Positions 45,654 through 59,500 of a stretch of 64,000 nt of DNA are shown here, piece by piece. The notes under the pieces were generated by a model, which was not told the DNA's origin, did no database searches, and worked only from the letters and a program-made list of their open reading frames with translations. Location of the stretch: assembly GCA_963853835.1 (NCBI GenBank), contig OY970833.1, positions 15,772,474 through 15,836,473 of the forward strand, given 5' to 3'. The position numbers and the translations under genes are program-made. Source of the stretch: Calendula officinalis (lineage: Eukaryota > Streptophyta > Magnoliopsida > Asterales > Asteraceae). Position 1 is the first letter of the stretch; each line of letters begins with the position of its first letter.

Positions 45654-47595
45654 AAGGCACGAGATCGTGATTCTATGCCGAAGCAGGTTAAAATCCCTCG
45701 AGAAGGCAGATGACATATTCTGCCTCAAAGTGAATTTGTTTTAAAACCCGTGTTTAATAATTTAGAAGTCAAGTAGGCATGAAATGGAGGCCCGGGCAAA
45801 AAGTTATGTCCTTTTCAGTAAAGCCCCTTTCGATTCTTCCTGTACCTCCTAGACCGTAATTGGGCTCACGATCCACAAGATATCAACGGAAAGCTTCGAA
45901 CATATAATACAAGGGTCGAGAAGGCACATGATCGTGATTCTATGCCGTAGCAGGTTAAAATCCGTCGATAAGGCAGATGACAAAATCTGCCATAAAGTGA
46001 ATTTGTTTTAAAACTTGTTTTTAAAAATTTACAAGTCAAGTAGGCATGAAACGGAGACCCGAGCCAAAAGTTATGGCCTTTTCAGTAAGGCCCTTTCGAT
46101 TCCGCCTGTAACTGCTAGACTGTAAGTGGGCTCACGATCCACAAGATATCAACGGAAAGCTCAGAGCGTAAACTTCAAGAGTCGAGAAGGCACGGGATCG
46201 TGATTCAATGCCGAAGCAGGTCAAAATCCGTCGAGAAGGCATATGACAGAATCTGACAGAAAGTGAATTTGTTTTAAAACCCGTATTTAATTATTTACAA
46301 AAGTCGTGAAGGCACGGGATCGTGATTCTATGCCGAAGCAGGTTAAAATCCCTCGAGAAGGCAGATGACAGAATCTGCCAGAAAGTGAATTTGTTTTAAA
46401 ACTCGTTTTTAAAAATTTACAAGTCAAGTAGGCATGAAACGGAGACCCGAGCCAAAAGTTATGGCCTTTTCAGTAAAGCCCTTTCGATTCTGCCTGTAAT
46501 TGCTAGACCGTAAGTGGGCTCACGATCCGCAAGATATCAACGGAAAGCTCAGAACGTAAACTACAAGAGTCGAGAAGGCACGGGATCGTGATTCAATGCA
46601 GAAGCAGGTCAAAATCCGTCGAGAAGGCATATGACAGAATCTGCCAGAAAGTGAATTTGTTTTAAAACCCGTATTTAATTATTTACAAAAGTCGAGAAGG
46701 CACGGGATCGTGATTCTATGCCGAAGCAGATCAAAATCCCTCGAGAAGGCAGATGACAGAATCTGCCAGAAAGTGAATTTGTTTTAAAACTCGTTTTTAA
46801 AAATTTACAAGTCAAGTAGGCATGAAACGGAGACCCGAGCCAAAAGTTATGGCCTTTTCAGTAAAGCCCTTTCGATTCTGCCTGTAATTGCTAGACCGTA
46901 AGTGGGCTCACGATCCGCAAGATATCAACGGGAAGCTCAGAACGTAAACTACTAGAGTCGAGAAGGCACGGGATCGTGATTCAATGCAGAAGCAGGTCAA
47001 AATCCGTCGAGAAGGCATATGACAGAATCTGCCAGAAAGTGAATTTGTTTTAAAACCCGTATTTAATTATTTACAAAAGTCGAGAAGGCACGGGATCGTG
47101 ATTCTATGCCGAAGCAGGTTAAAATCCCTCGAAAAGGTAGATGACAGAATCTGCCAGAAAGTGAATTTGTTTAAAAACCTGTTTTTAATAATTTAGAAGT
47201 CAAGTAGGCATGAAATTGAGACCCGAGGCAAAAGTTATGGCCTTTTCAGTAAAGCCTCTTTCGATTCTGCCTGTAACAACTAGACCATAAGTGGGCTCAC
47301 GATCCACAAGATATCAACGAAAAGCTCAGATAGTAAACTACAAGAGTCGAGAAGGCACGGGATCGTGATTCTATGCCGAAGCAGGTCAAAATGCACCGAG
47401 AAGGCAGATGACAGAATCTGCCAATAAGTGAATTTGTTTTAAAACTCGTATGTAATTATTTACAAAAGTTGAGAAGGCACGGGATCGTGATTCTATGCCG
47501 AAGCAGGTTAAAATCCCTCGAGAAGGCAGATGACAGAATTTGCCAGAAAGTGAATTTGTTATAAAACCCGTATTTTATTATTAAACAAAGTCGAG
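45654..47595. repeat. HOR F, 1942 bp
   Basis: L1-L2-S1 followed by two L2'-S1 pairs with the same 'aatgcagaag' mark as HOR E, then the L3/L4 hybrid, S3 and S4. It is a near neighbour copy of the second part of HOR E. Confidence 0.82.
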
Positions 47596-49395
47596 AAGGC
47601 ACGAGATCGTGATTCTATGCCGAAGCAGGTTAAAATCCCTCGAGTAGGCAGATGACATAACCTGCCACAAAGTGAATTTGTTTTAAACCCCGTGTTTAAT
47701 AATTTAGAAGTCAAGTATGCATGAAATGGAGACCCAGGCCAAAAGTTATGGCCTTTTCAGTAAAGCCTCTTTCGATTCTGCCTGTAACAACTAGATCTTA
47801 AGTGGGCTCACGATCCACAAGATATCAACGAAAAGCTCAGATAGTAAACTACAAGAGTCGAGAAGGCACGGGATCGTGATTCTATGCCGAAGCAGGTCAA
47901 AATGCGCCGAGAAGGCAGATGACAGAATCTCCCAATAAGTGAATTTTTTTTTAAAACTCGTATTTAATTATTTACAAAAGTCGAGAAGGCACGGGATCGT
48001 GATTCTATGCCGAAGCAGGTTAAAATCCCTCGAGAAGGCAGATGACGGAATCTGCCAGAAAGTGAATTTGTTATAAAACCCGTATTTTATTATTAAACAA
48101 AGTCGAGAAGGCACGAGATCGTGATTCTATGCCGAAGCAGGTTAAAATCCCTCGAGAAGGCAGATGACAGAATCTGCCAGAAAGTGAATTTGTTTTAAAA
48201 CTCGTTTTTAAAAATTTACAAGTCAAGTAGGCATGAAACGGAGACCCGAGTCAAAAGTTATGGCCTTTTCTGTAAAGCCCTTTCGATTCTGCCTGTAATT
48301 GCTAGACCGTAAGTGGGCTCACGATCCGCAAGATATCAACGGAAAGCTCAGAACGTAAACTACAAGAGTCGAGAAGGCACGGGATCGTGATTCAATGCAG
48401 AAGCAGGTCAAAATCCGTCGAGAAGGCATATGACAGAATCTGCCAGAAAGTGAATTTGTTTTAAAACCCGTATTTAATTATTTACAAAAGTCGAGAAGGC
48501 ACGGGATCGTGATTCTATGCCAAAGCAGGTTAAAATCCCTCGAGAAGGTAGATGACAGAATCTGCCAGAAAGTGAATTTGTTTAAAAACCTGTTTTAAAT
48601 AATTTAGAAGTGTAGTAGGCATGAAATGTAGACCCGAGCCAAAAGTTATGACCTTCTCAGTAAAGCCTCTTTCGATTCTGCCTGTAACTCCTGGACCGTA
48701 AATGGGCTCACGGTCCACAAGTTATCAACGAAAAGATCAGATAGTAAAATACAAGGGTCGAGTAGACACGGGATCATGATTCTATGCCGAAGCAGGTAAA
48801 ATCCGTCGAGAAGGCAGATGACAGAATCTGCCAAAAAAGTGAATTTGTTTTAAAAACCGTATTTAATTATTTACAAAAGTCGAGAAGGCACGGGATCGTG
48901 ATTCTATGCCGAAGCAGGTTAAAATCCCTCGAGAAGGCAGATGACGGAATCTGCCAGAAAGTGAATTTGTTTTAAAACCTGTTTTTAATAATTTAGAAGT
49001 CAAGTAGGCATGAAATTGAGACACGAGCCAAAAGTTTTGGCCTTTTCAGTAAAGCCTCTTTCGATTCTGCCTGAAACAACTAGACCATAAGTGGGCTCAC
49101 GATCCACAAGATATCAACGAAAAGCTCAGATAGTAAACTACAAGAGCCGAGAAGGCACGGGATCGTGATTCTATGCCGAAGCAGGTCAAAATGCACCGAG
49201 AAGGCAGATGACAGAATCTGCCAATAAGTGAATTTGTTTTAAAACTCGTATTTAATTATTTACAAAAGTTGAGAAGGCACGGGATCGTGATTCTATGCCG
49301 AAGCAGGTTAAAATCCCTCGAGAAGGCAGATGACAGAATTTGCCAGAAAGTGAATTTGTTATAAAACCCGTATTTTATTATTAAACAAAGTCGAG
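47596..49395. repeat. HOR G, about 1800 bp
   Basis: An L1/L4 chimera (L1 start, L4 end with 'caacaactagatctt') with S3 and S4 (47596-48107), then L2'-S1-L3-S2-L4-S3-S4. The 512-bp L1/L4-S3-S4 block is the building block of the following 2068-bp HORs. Confidence 0.82.
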
Positions 49396-51463
49396 AAGGC
49401 ACGAGATCGTGATTCTATGCCGAAGCAGGTTAAAATCCCTCGAGAAGGCAGATGACATAATCTGCCACAAAGTGAATTTGTTTTAAACCCCGTGTTTAAT
49501 AATTTAGAAGTCAGGTATGCATGAAATGGAGACCCAGGCCAAAAGTTATGGCCTTTTCAGTAAAGCCTCTTTCGATTCTGCCTGTAACAACTAGATCTTA
49601 AGTGGGCTCACGATCCACAAGATATCAACGAAAAGCTCAGATAGTAAACTACAAGAGTCGAGAAGGCACGGGATCGTGATTCTATGCCGAAGCAGGTCAA
49701 AATGCGCCGAGAAGGTAGATGACAGAATCTCCCAATAAGTGAATTTTTTTTTAAAACTCGTATTTAATTATTTACAAAAGTCGAGAAGGCACGGGATCGT
49801 GATTCTATGCCGAAGCAGGTTAAAATCCCTCGAGAAGGCAGATGACGGAATCTGCCAGAAAGTGAATTTGTTATAATACCCGTATTTTATTATTAAACAA
49901 AGTCGAGAAGGCACGAGATCGTGATTCTATGCCGAAGCAGGTTAAAATCCCTCGAGAAGGCAGATGACATAATCTGCCACAAAGTGAATTTGTTTTAAAC
50001 CTCGTGTTTAATAATTTAGAAGTCAAGTATGCATGAAATGGAGACCCGGGCCAAAAGTTATGGCCTTTTCAATAAAGCCCCTTTCGATTTTTCCTGTACA
50101 TCCTAGACCGTAACTGGGCTCACGTTCCACAAGATATCAACGGAAAGCCGCGAACGTATAATACAAGGGTCGAGAAGGCACATGATCATGATTCTATGCC
50201 GTAGCAGGTTAAAATCCGTCGATAAGGCAGATGACAAAATCTGCCATAAAGTGAATTTGTTTTAAAACTCATTTTTAAAAATTTACAAGTCAAGTAGGCA
50301 TGAAACGGAGACCCGAGCCAAAAGTTATGGCCTTTTCAGTAAAGCCCTTTCGATTCTGCCTGTAATTGCTAGACCGTAAGGGGGCTCACGATCCACAAGA
50401 TATCAACGGAAAGCTCAGAACGTAAACTACAAGTGTAGAGAAGTCACGTGATCGTGATTCAATGCCGAAGCAGGTCAAAATCCATCGAGAAGGCATATGA
50501 CAGAATCTGCCAGAAAGTGAATTTGTTTTAAAACCCGTATTTAATTATTTACAATAGTCGAGATGGCACGGGATCGTGATTCTATGCCGAAGCAGGTTAA
50601 AATCCCTCGAGAAGGCAGATGACAGAATCTGCCAGAAAGTAAATTTGTTTTAAAACCTGTTTTAAATAATTTAAAAGTCTAGTAGGCATGAAATGTAGAC
50701 CCGAGCCAAAAGTTATGACCTTTTCAGTAAAGCCTCTTTCGATTCTTCCTGTAACTCCTAGACCGTAAGTGGGCTCACGATCCACAAGATATCAACGAAA
50801 AGCTCAGATAGTAAAATACAAGAGTCGAGTAGGCACGGGATCGTGATTCTATGCCGAATCAGGTCAAAATCCGTCGAGAAGGCAGATGACAGAATCTGCC
50901 AAAAAAGTGAATTTGTTTTAAAAACCGTATTTAATTATTTACAAAAGTCGAGAAGGCACGGGATCGTGATTCTATGCCGAAGCAGGTTAAAATCCCTCGA
51001 GAAGGCAGATGTCGGAATCTGCCAGAAAGTGAATTTGTTTTAAAACCTGTTTTTAATAATTTAGAAGTCAAGTAGGCATGAAATTGAGACCCGAGCCAAA
51101 AGTTTTGGCCTTTTCAGTAAAGCCTCTTTTGATTCTGCCTGAAACAACTAGACCATAAGTGGGCTCACGATCCACAAGATATCAACGAAAAGCTCAGATA
51201 GTAAACTACAAGAGTCGAGAAGGCACGGGATCGTGATTCTATGCCGAAGCAGGTCAAAATGCACCGAGAAGGCAGATGACAGAATCTGCCAATAAGTGAA
51301 TTTGTTTTAAAACTCGTATTTAATTATTTACAAAAGTTGAGAAGGCACGGGATCGTGATTCTATGCCGAAGCAGGTTAAAATCCCTCGAGAAGGCAGATG
51401 ACAGAATTTGCCAGAAAGTGAATTTGTTATAAAACCCGTATTTTATTATTAAACAAAGTCGAG
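49396..51463. repeat. HOR H, 2068 bp
   Basis: The L1/L4-S3-S4 block (49396-49907) plus a reference-type 1555-bp HOR. The extra 512 bp is the same unit combination as the left-arm insertion at 9697-10205. Confidence 0.88.
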
Positions 51464-54307
51464 AAGGCACGAGATCGTGATTCTATGCCGAAGCAGGTTA
51501 AAATCCCTCGAGAAGGCAGATGACATAATCTGCCATAAAGTGAATTTGTTTTAAACCCCGTGTTTAATAATTTAGAAGTCAAGTATGCATGAAATGGAGA
51601 CCCAGGCCAAAAGTTATGGCCTTTTCAGTAAAGCCTCTTTCGATTCTGCCTGTAACAACTAGATATTAAGTGGGCTCACGATCCACAAGATATCAACGAA
51701 AAGCTCAGATAGTAAACTACAAGAGTCGAGAAGGCACGGGATCGTGATTCTATGCCGAAGCAGGTCAAAATGCGCCGAGAAGGTAGATGACAGAATCTCC
51801 CAATAAATGAATTTTTTTTTAAAACTCGTATTTAATTATTTACAAAAGTCGAGAAGGCACGGGATCGTGATTCTATGCCGAAGAAGGTTAAAATCCCTCG
51901 AGAAGGCAGATGACGGAATCTGCCAGAAAGTGAATTTGTTATAAAACCCGTATTTTATTATTAAACAAAGTCGAGAAGGCACGAGATCGTGATTCTATGC
52001 CGAAGCAGGTTAAAATCCCTCGAGAAGGCAGATGACATAATCTGCCACAAAGTGAATTTGTTTTAAACCTCGTGTTTAATAATTTAGAAGTCAAGTATGC
52101 ATGAAATGGAGACCCGGGCCAAAAGTTATGGCCTTTTCAATAAAGCCCCTTTCGATTTTGCATGTACATCCTAGACCGTAACTGGGCTCACGTTCCACAA
52201 GATATCAACGGAAAGCTTCGAACGTATAATACAAGGGTCGAGAAGGCACATGATCGTGATTCTATGCCGTAGCAGGTTAAAATCCGTCGATAAGGCAGAT
52301 GACAAAATCTGCCATAAAGTGAATTTATTTTAAAACTCATTTTTAAAAATTTACAAGTCAAGTAGGCATGAAACGGAGACCCGAGCCAAAAGTTATGGCC
52401 TTTTCAGTAAAGCCCTTTCGATTCTGCCTGTAATTGCTAGACCGTAAGTGGGCTCACGATCCACAAGATGTCAACGGAAAGCTCAGAACGTAAACTACAA
52501 GTGTCGAGAAGGCACGTGATCGTGATTCAATGCCGAAGCAGGTTAAAATCCGTCGAGAAGGCATATGACAGAATCTGCCAGAAAGTGAATTTGTTTTAAA
52601 ACCCGTATTTAATTATTTACAATAGTCGAGAAGGCACGGGATCGTGATTCTATGCCGAAGCAGGTTAAAATCCCTCGAGAAGGCAGATGATAGAATCTGC
52701 CAGAAAGTAAATTTGTTTTAAAACCTGTTTTAAATAATTTAGAAGTCTAGTAGGCATGAAATGTAGACCCGAGCCAAAAGTTATGACCTTTTCAGTAAAG
52801 CCTCTTTCGATTCTTCCTGTAACTCCTCGACCGTAAGTGGGCTCACGATCCACAAGATATCAACGAAAAGCTCAGATAGTAAAATACAAGAGTCGAGTAG
52901 GCACGGGATCGTGATTCTATGCCGAATCAGGTCAAAATCCGTCGAGAAGGCAGATGACAGAATCTGCCAAAAAGTGAATTTGTTTTAAAACCCGTATTTA
53001 ATTATTTACAAAAGTCGAGAAGGCACGGGATCATGATTCTATGCCGAAGTAGGTTAAAATCCCTCGAGAAGGCAGATGACAGAATCTGCCTGAAAGTGAA
53101 TTTGTTTTAAAACCTGTTTTTAATAATTTAGAAGTCAAGTAGGCATGAAACGGGGACCCGAGCCAAAAGTTATGGCCTTTTCAGTAAAGCCCTTTCGATT
53201 CTGCCTGTAATTGCTAGACCGTAAGTGGGCTCACGATCCGCAAGATATCAACGGAAAGCTCAGAACGTAAACTACAAGAGTCGAGAAGGCACGGGATCGT
53301 GATTCAATGTAGAAGCAGGTCAAAATCCGTCGAGAAGGCATATGACAGAATCTGCCAGAAAGTGAATTTGTTTTAAAACCCGTATTTAATTATTTACAAA
53401 AGTCGAGAAGGCACGGGATCGTGATTCTATGCCGAACCAGGTTAAAATCCCTCGAGAAGGTAGATGACAGAATCTGCCAGAAAGTGAATTTGTTTAAAAA
53501 CCTGTTTTAAATAATTTAGAAGTCTAGTAGGCATGAAATGTAGACCCGAGCCAAAAGTTATGACCTTCTCAGTAAAGCCTCTTTCGATTCTGCCTGTAAC
53601 TCCTAGACCGTAAATGGGCTCACGGTCCACAAGTTATCAACGAAAAGATCAGATAGTAAAATACAAGAGTCGAGTAGACACGGGATCATGATTCTATGCC
53701 GAAGCAGGTAAAATCCGTCGAGAAGGCAGATGACAGAATCTGCCAAAAAAGTGAATTTGTTTTAAAACCCGTATTTAATTATTTACAAAAGTCGAGAAGG
53801 CACGGGATCATGATTCTATGCCGAAGCAGGTTAAAATCCCTCGAGAAGGCAGATGACGGAATCTGCCAGAAAGTGAATTTGTTTTAAAACCTGTTTTTAA
53901 TAATTTAGAAGTCAAGTAGGCATGAAATTGAGACCCGAGCCAAAAGTTATGGCCTTTTCAGTAAAGCCTCTTTCGATTCTGCCTGTAACAACTACACCAT
54001 AAGTGGGCTCACGATCCACAAGATATCAACGAAAAGCTCAGATAGTAAACTACAAGAGTCGAGAAGGCACGGGATCGTGATTCTATGCCGAAGCAGGTCA
54101 AAATGCACCGAGAAGGCAGATGACAGAATCTGCCAATAAGTGAATTTGTTTTAAAACTCGTATTTAATTATTTACAAAAGTTGAGAAAGCACGGGATCGT
54201 GATTCTATGCCAAAGCAGGTTAAAATCCCTCGAGAAGGCAGATGACAGAATTTGCCAGAAAGTCAGTTTGTTATAAAACCCGTATTTTATTATTAAACAA
54301 AGTCGAG
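51464..54307. repeat. HOR I, 2844 bp
   Basis: As HOR H with an extra block of about 777 bp (L-S1-L3-S2) between about 53022 and 53798. This is the same unit combination as the extra block in HOR C. Confidence 0.85.
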
Positions 54308-55597
54308 AAGGCACGAGATCGTGATTCTATGCCGAAGCAGGTTAAAATCCCTCGAGAAGGCAGATGACATAATCTGCCACAAAGTGAATTTGTTTTAAAC
54401 CCCGTGTTTAATAATTTAGAAGTCAAGTATGCATGAAATGGAGACCCAGGCCAAAAGTTATGGCCTTTTCAGTAAAGCCTCTTTCGATTCTGCCTGTAAC
54501 AACTAGATCTTAAGTGGGCTCACGATCCACAAGATATCAACGAAAAGCTCAGATAGTAAACTACAAGAGTCGAGAAGGCACGGGATCGTGATTCTATGCC
54601 GAAGCAGGTCAAAATGCGCCGAGAAGGTAGATGACAGAATCTCCCAATAAGTGAATTTTTTTTTAAAACTCGTGTTTAATTATTTACAAAAGTCGAGAAG
54701 GCACGGGATCGTGATTCTATGCCGAAGCAGGTTAAAATCCCTCGAGAAGGCAGATGACGGAATCTGCCAGAAAGTGAATTTGTTATAAAACCCGTATTTT
54801 ATTATTAAACAAAGTCGAGAAGGCACGAGATCGTGATTCTATGCCGAAGCAGGTTAAAATCCCTCGAGAAGGCAGATGACATAATCTGCCACAAAGTGAA
54901 TTTGTTTTAAACCTCGTGTTTAATAATTTAGAAGTCAAGTACGCATGAAATGGAGACTCGGGCCAAAAGTTATGGCCTTTTCAATAAAGCCCCTTTCGAT
55001 TTTGCCTGTACATCCTAGACCGTAACTGGGCTCACGTTCCACAAGATAGCAACGGAAAGCTTCGAACGTATAATACAAGGGTCGAGAAGGCACTTGATCG
55101 TGATTCTATGCCGTAGCAGGTTAAAATCCGTCGATAAGGCAGATGACAAAATCTGCCATAAAGTGAATTTGTTTTAAAACTCATTTTTAAAAATTTACAA
55201 GTCAAGTAGGCATGAAACGGAGACCCGAGCCAAAAGTTATGGCCTTTTCAGTAAAGCCCTTTCGATTCTGCCTGTAATTGCTAGACCGTAAGTGGGCTCA
55301 CGATCCACAAGATATCAACGGAAAGCTCAGAACGTAAACTACAGGAGTTGAGAAGGCACGGGATCGTGATTCAATGCCGAAGCAGGTCAAAATCCGTCGA
55401 GAAGGCATATGACAGAATCTGCCAGAAAGTGAATTTGTTTTAAAACCCGTATTTAATTATTTACAAAAGTCGAGAAGGCACGGGATCGTGATTCTATGCC
55501 GAAGCAGGTTAAAATCCCTCGAGAAGGCAGATGACAGAATCTGCCAGAAAGTGAATTTGTTTTAAAACCTGTTTTAAATAATTTAGAAGTCTAGTAG
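54308..55597. repeat. Partial HOR J, cut by the solo LTR
   Basis: L1/L4-S3-S4 (54308-54819), L1, L2, S1 and the start of an L3, which ends 'aagtctagtag' at 55597. Confidence 0.88.
55593..55597. other. Target-site duplication, left
   Basis: agtag, repeated at 59809-59813. The satellite reads 'tctagtaggcatg' when the insert and one copy are removed, exactly the L3 consensus. Confidence 0.95.
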
Positions 55598-58500
55598 TGT
55601 GACAACCCTCGGAAATGGGTCGTTTTGCCCTAGACCCAATTTAACCACACGCTTTGTTACAAAACAATATTTATAAATTATGATATATATATATTTGATA
55701 TATTAAGCCTAGTTTGAGCCCGTATATATATAACCATAGTTATTAATTTATATGATCAAGTTATACACGTTCGTATAAATATTAGTATTTAGCGTTCCGT
55801 CAATGGAGTCCACTTTTAGCGACTTGGTGAACAAATATAAGTTATATACGATACAAGTAGAAATATAAATATTATGTTTTTACAATGTAGTATAACTCAA
55901 ACTAATTAATTTATATGAAAAATAAAGCATGAACCGCTAATAGCGTTAAAGTAAATGAATACGAAATTTGAATGTTCAACAACGGAAACTAAACCTGCTG
56001 ATAATTATTCACCAATGGTTACATGAAATATATTAAATACCCAAATTAGATAATACACTATCAAAATTAATAGTCTTTCAAAAGTAACCAACAATTGAAG
56101 AAACCCAACTAAATTGGTTTCCAAATAACAACTTCCAAAACCGTTCACCCTCCTAGCACATACAAAATATCTAGTTATTTGACTTTGAAATTTAGCAAGT
56201 ACACATGGGAACCACCAAAAGCAACCTCATCTTCCCCATGCTAATAACCAATGTGTTCTAGCCCCTTTAACCACTTTGTGTCCCCCACAATTTGAGCATC
56301 ATCGGCTGCACACAATCAAACTCACAAGTTGCTTGCACTCAACACAAAAATCTTACACAAGTCTTGTCCTTATAACACCTTACTCTTACACATCACTTTT
56401 CTTACACATTTTAAAGTCAAACAAGGAGGAGTTGTCTTGAAAAGAACCATACTTCTTTTTATCCATTTCTTTGTCTACCTCTCAAGAATTAAAAAGATAA
56501 TAAAATAAAGGTAAACTAAAATAATAGTACATCTACATCCTACTCAATTGAAGCTACTAACCTCTTGTCCCATTCCCACGTTTTTCCCTGCCAAGCCAAC
56601 AACCCAACATCAACTTGTCTTACTCTTCCTATGCTTCATGATTTCCCTATGACCATGAAAACCCTCACCAATCTTAACCTAGTGGCCAATAGCTTACAAT
56701 CTATTACAAAACGTTACATCGATCACTATCTCTTTCAATTATCTATCACCACTAGAAAACTAGATGAAGATACTCTCCCAACATAAAAATTTCGGCCAAG
56801 GCAAAATACCCCACAACACCAACTTCAAACACACATAACTTTCTCATTTTAACTCCAAATTGGGTGATTCAAAGCTCCAAATCATCATAGGAACTGCCTC
56901 AACAATATCCAACTCTTAAAACCCTCAAAGTACTGCTGGAACACTGTCGAATTTCAGCTAGAAGCTGCTGTCCAGATTTTCTTTTCCTCTCATTTTTGTG
57001 TAAGTTTTAATATCTTGATTTTCTACTCATTCTTAGCCTACATCTTCATGTATACTCATTTTCACTTCATTTAAAGAAATTTATCAAGAAGAATCATCAC
57101 TTTGGTGCATTGAAGAATAAGGGTGAACACACAAAAGTCTCTAACATCCATACCAAAAAGGTTGGTGAGAATCACCACTCTATTCTTTTAAATCCTTGTG
57201 TTTATGCTAGAAATGTTCACTCACAACTAAAACCTACCAAAACCATGTTTAAATAATGTTCCACAAAATCTTGCAAAGTTCAAGACGTGAAAAAGAACTA
57301 CCTAAAACCGAAAACAAAACCGTTGTGATATTCAAAAATGATATAAACTTTGTTGTAACCATATTTTTGGTAAGAAAACTTTACCTACTTAAAATCTATG
57401 AAATCTATAGTAAATAAACTTATTTGATTGTTAGAAGTCTAACTTTGGTGGTCAAAATACAAGAAATCAAACTTTATGGTCCATAATGTCAAAAAGGGAA
57501 ATTATGAGGACCATTTGTGTAAAAACCGAAACATAAGAACCTGATATCTAAAAATTAGTGTATAAATTATCTTATGTATTTTAAGTAAGAAAACAAGTGT
57601 TAAAACATAATCCTTGTGATTTAAAACAAAGAAATTTAACCATTGTGCCAAAAATGTCAAATTCCAAACTATAGGGACTATTTTTGCATAAAACAGAAGT
57701 TTAATTTCTAAATTCCAAAAATTATATGAATTTAATGTTTTTAAAAGGAAATAATAGCTTAAAAGTGTTTACAAAATGACCAGACCGACCAAAAACTGTA
57801 AAACCGAGAAAACGAGCTAAATATGACGTTTTATAAACTTAAGGGACTAAAAGTGACATAAAGGTAACTTTACGAACTGTGATGAAGTTATGGAAAGAAT
57901 AGTGTGCAGATATGAAAACATAGTTCAACACGTGATTAGTCCGCAAACCGAGAAAACCGGAAAACCGAACGTTTGGTTAACTAACACGTAAAATGAAAAC
58001 TAGACAACTAAAATTGTAATATTGAGAAGCTTAGGGACTAAATCTGTAAATTTATAAATCAGTAGCTTGATTGAGATAAAATATGAAAAATAAGTATTTA
58101 AAAAAAGATATACAAGTCTCGTTAGCTCAATGCAAATCACCCCCAATTTTCGACAATTTAACGATAATAAGGAATAGCTATAAATAAACTATTTGTATTC
58201 CGAGGAGAACAAAATGGATACATTTTAGAACTTATAAACCTATGTTTGAATGGAATATTAATCATTAAACATAGACTCTAACTCAATATAGTTAGATACC
58301 AAATGACAATATTACACCGAACAATTGGAATATAAGTTTACAACTTATGAATCCTATACTATCATGATTTCTATCATCACTATTAATTTAAGTGTATATA
58401 ATACTTAAATTATTTGAGAATACATATATAATACCAAATTAAGCTTAATAAGGATCACCAACACTTAACCAAATTGAAGATCATTAAGTGAGTGAACCTT

Positions 58501-58620
58501 TAGCATTCCTATGATAGTAGGACCGACTTCTAAGCTGCTTGACCTCACATATTTAGGTTGTTGAGGCGTATTCATCGGGCAATGTATTCACGTTTATTGA
58601 TTGCTAGCATTTGACTCAGG

Positions 58621-58860
58621 TGAGTTCACAGCCCCACTTTTACTATTTTTATATCGTTTTACAACTTTGGGGTGAAAAACATAACAACTTCATGTTTACA
58701 TTATTTATCATATCGTATTTAACAAATCTTATTGTGACTGTAAGTTCACAACCCCTCTTTTACTAAGTTTTAACTATTTTAATTACTATTGGGGTGAAAA
58801 ATATATAAACTATTATTGTTTTCAATTATTTGTGATGAAACTATTTTTGGAAACTTGACA
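58621..58860 (+). repeat. Two-copy, about 120-bp tandem duplication in the solo LTR
   Basis: 'gagttcacagcccc...cttttact...ttggggtgaaaaa' at 58621-58740 recurs diverged as 'aagttcacaacccc...' at 58741-58860. Confidence 0.8.
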
Positions 58861-59204
58861 ACGAATCCTTATCTCGGACTAGGTTTAGATGTAGTGCATG
58901 GAAGTGCGTATATGCTTACATACATAATCATTAGCTAGTTGTGACTAGGCCCTGGATATGCAAATAGTACTATTGGCTAAGACTTACCCTCCCCCGTATT
59001 TGGTTGGTCGCGCTAACTAACGATGTTTATCGAACCCGTGGAGTGTATATCCAGAAAGTGAAATACGTTTGAAAGTTTTTGTTTTTGTTATGGGCTTAGG
59101 GTCGAGATTTTAACTCAAAAGGGTATAGCTAACCTTTTGGGGGATCACCGTCACATGTTTCTTCTTGCGATTTTATCGTGCCCCTGTTCTCGGAGCAGGT
59201 CATT

Positions 59205-59500
59205 TTAACGTTTATATCATCACACTATTTTTGCCAACGATGGCGTACAAAAACGATTACTGCTTTCGAGCAGACTATTTTTAACGGGTATATCATCACA
59301 CTATTTTTGCCGACGATGGCATACGAAAACTATTGTTTCTACTACTGCTTTTGAGTAGACTATTTATAACGTTTATTATCATCACACTATTTTTGCCAAC
59401 GATGGCGTACAAAAACGATTACTGCTTTTGAGCAGACTATTTTAAACGGTTTATATCATCAGAACTATTTTAACCATGAATGGCATACGAAAAACTATGA
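59205..59500 (+). repeat. 76-86-bp tandem repeat in the solo LTR
   Basis: Nearly four copies anchored by 'tatcatcacactattttt' at about 59215, 59291, 59377 and 59454 (last copy degenerate), each followed by 'gatggc(g/a)tac(a/g)aaaac' and 'gcagactattt'. Probably LTR regulatory or R/U5 region repeats. Confidence 0.85.

Larger units (their letters stand above)
32407..55597. repeat. Satellite array, middle arm
   Basis: Same S and T modules as the left arm, but HORs are longer and more varied (1555-3344 bp). Diagnostic private variants appear: an L1 with an internal deletion (aatttag|ttaattatggcc), L2/L4 chimeras, and L1/L4 chimeras with 'caacaactagatctt'. The array ends at 55597 where the solo LTR enters the T module of an L3. 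Confidence 0.97.

Noticed and set aside
56565..56786. 73-codon plus-strand ORF in the solo LTR
   Set aside because: It is within AT-rich LTR sequence, with no domain, no splice context and no sign of codon bias.
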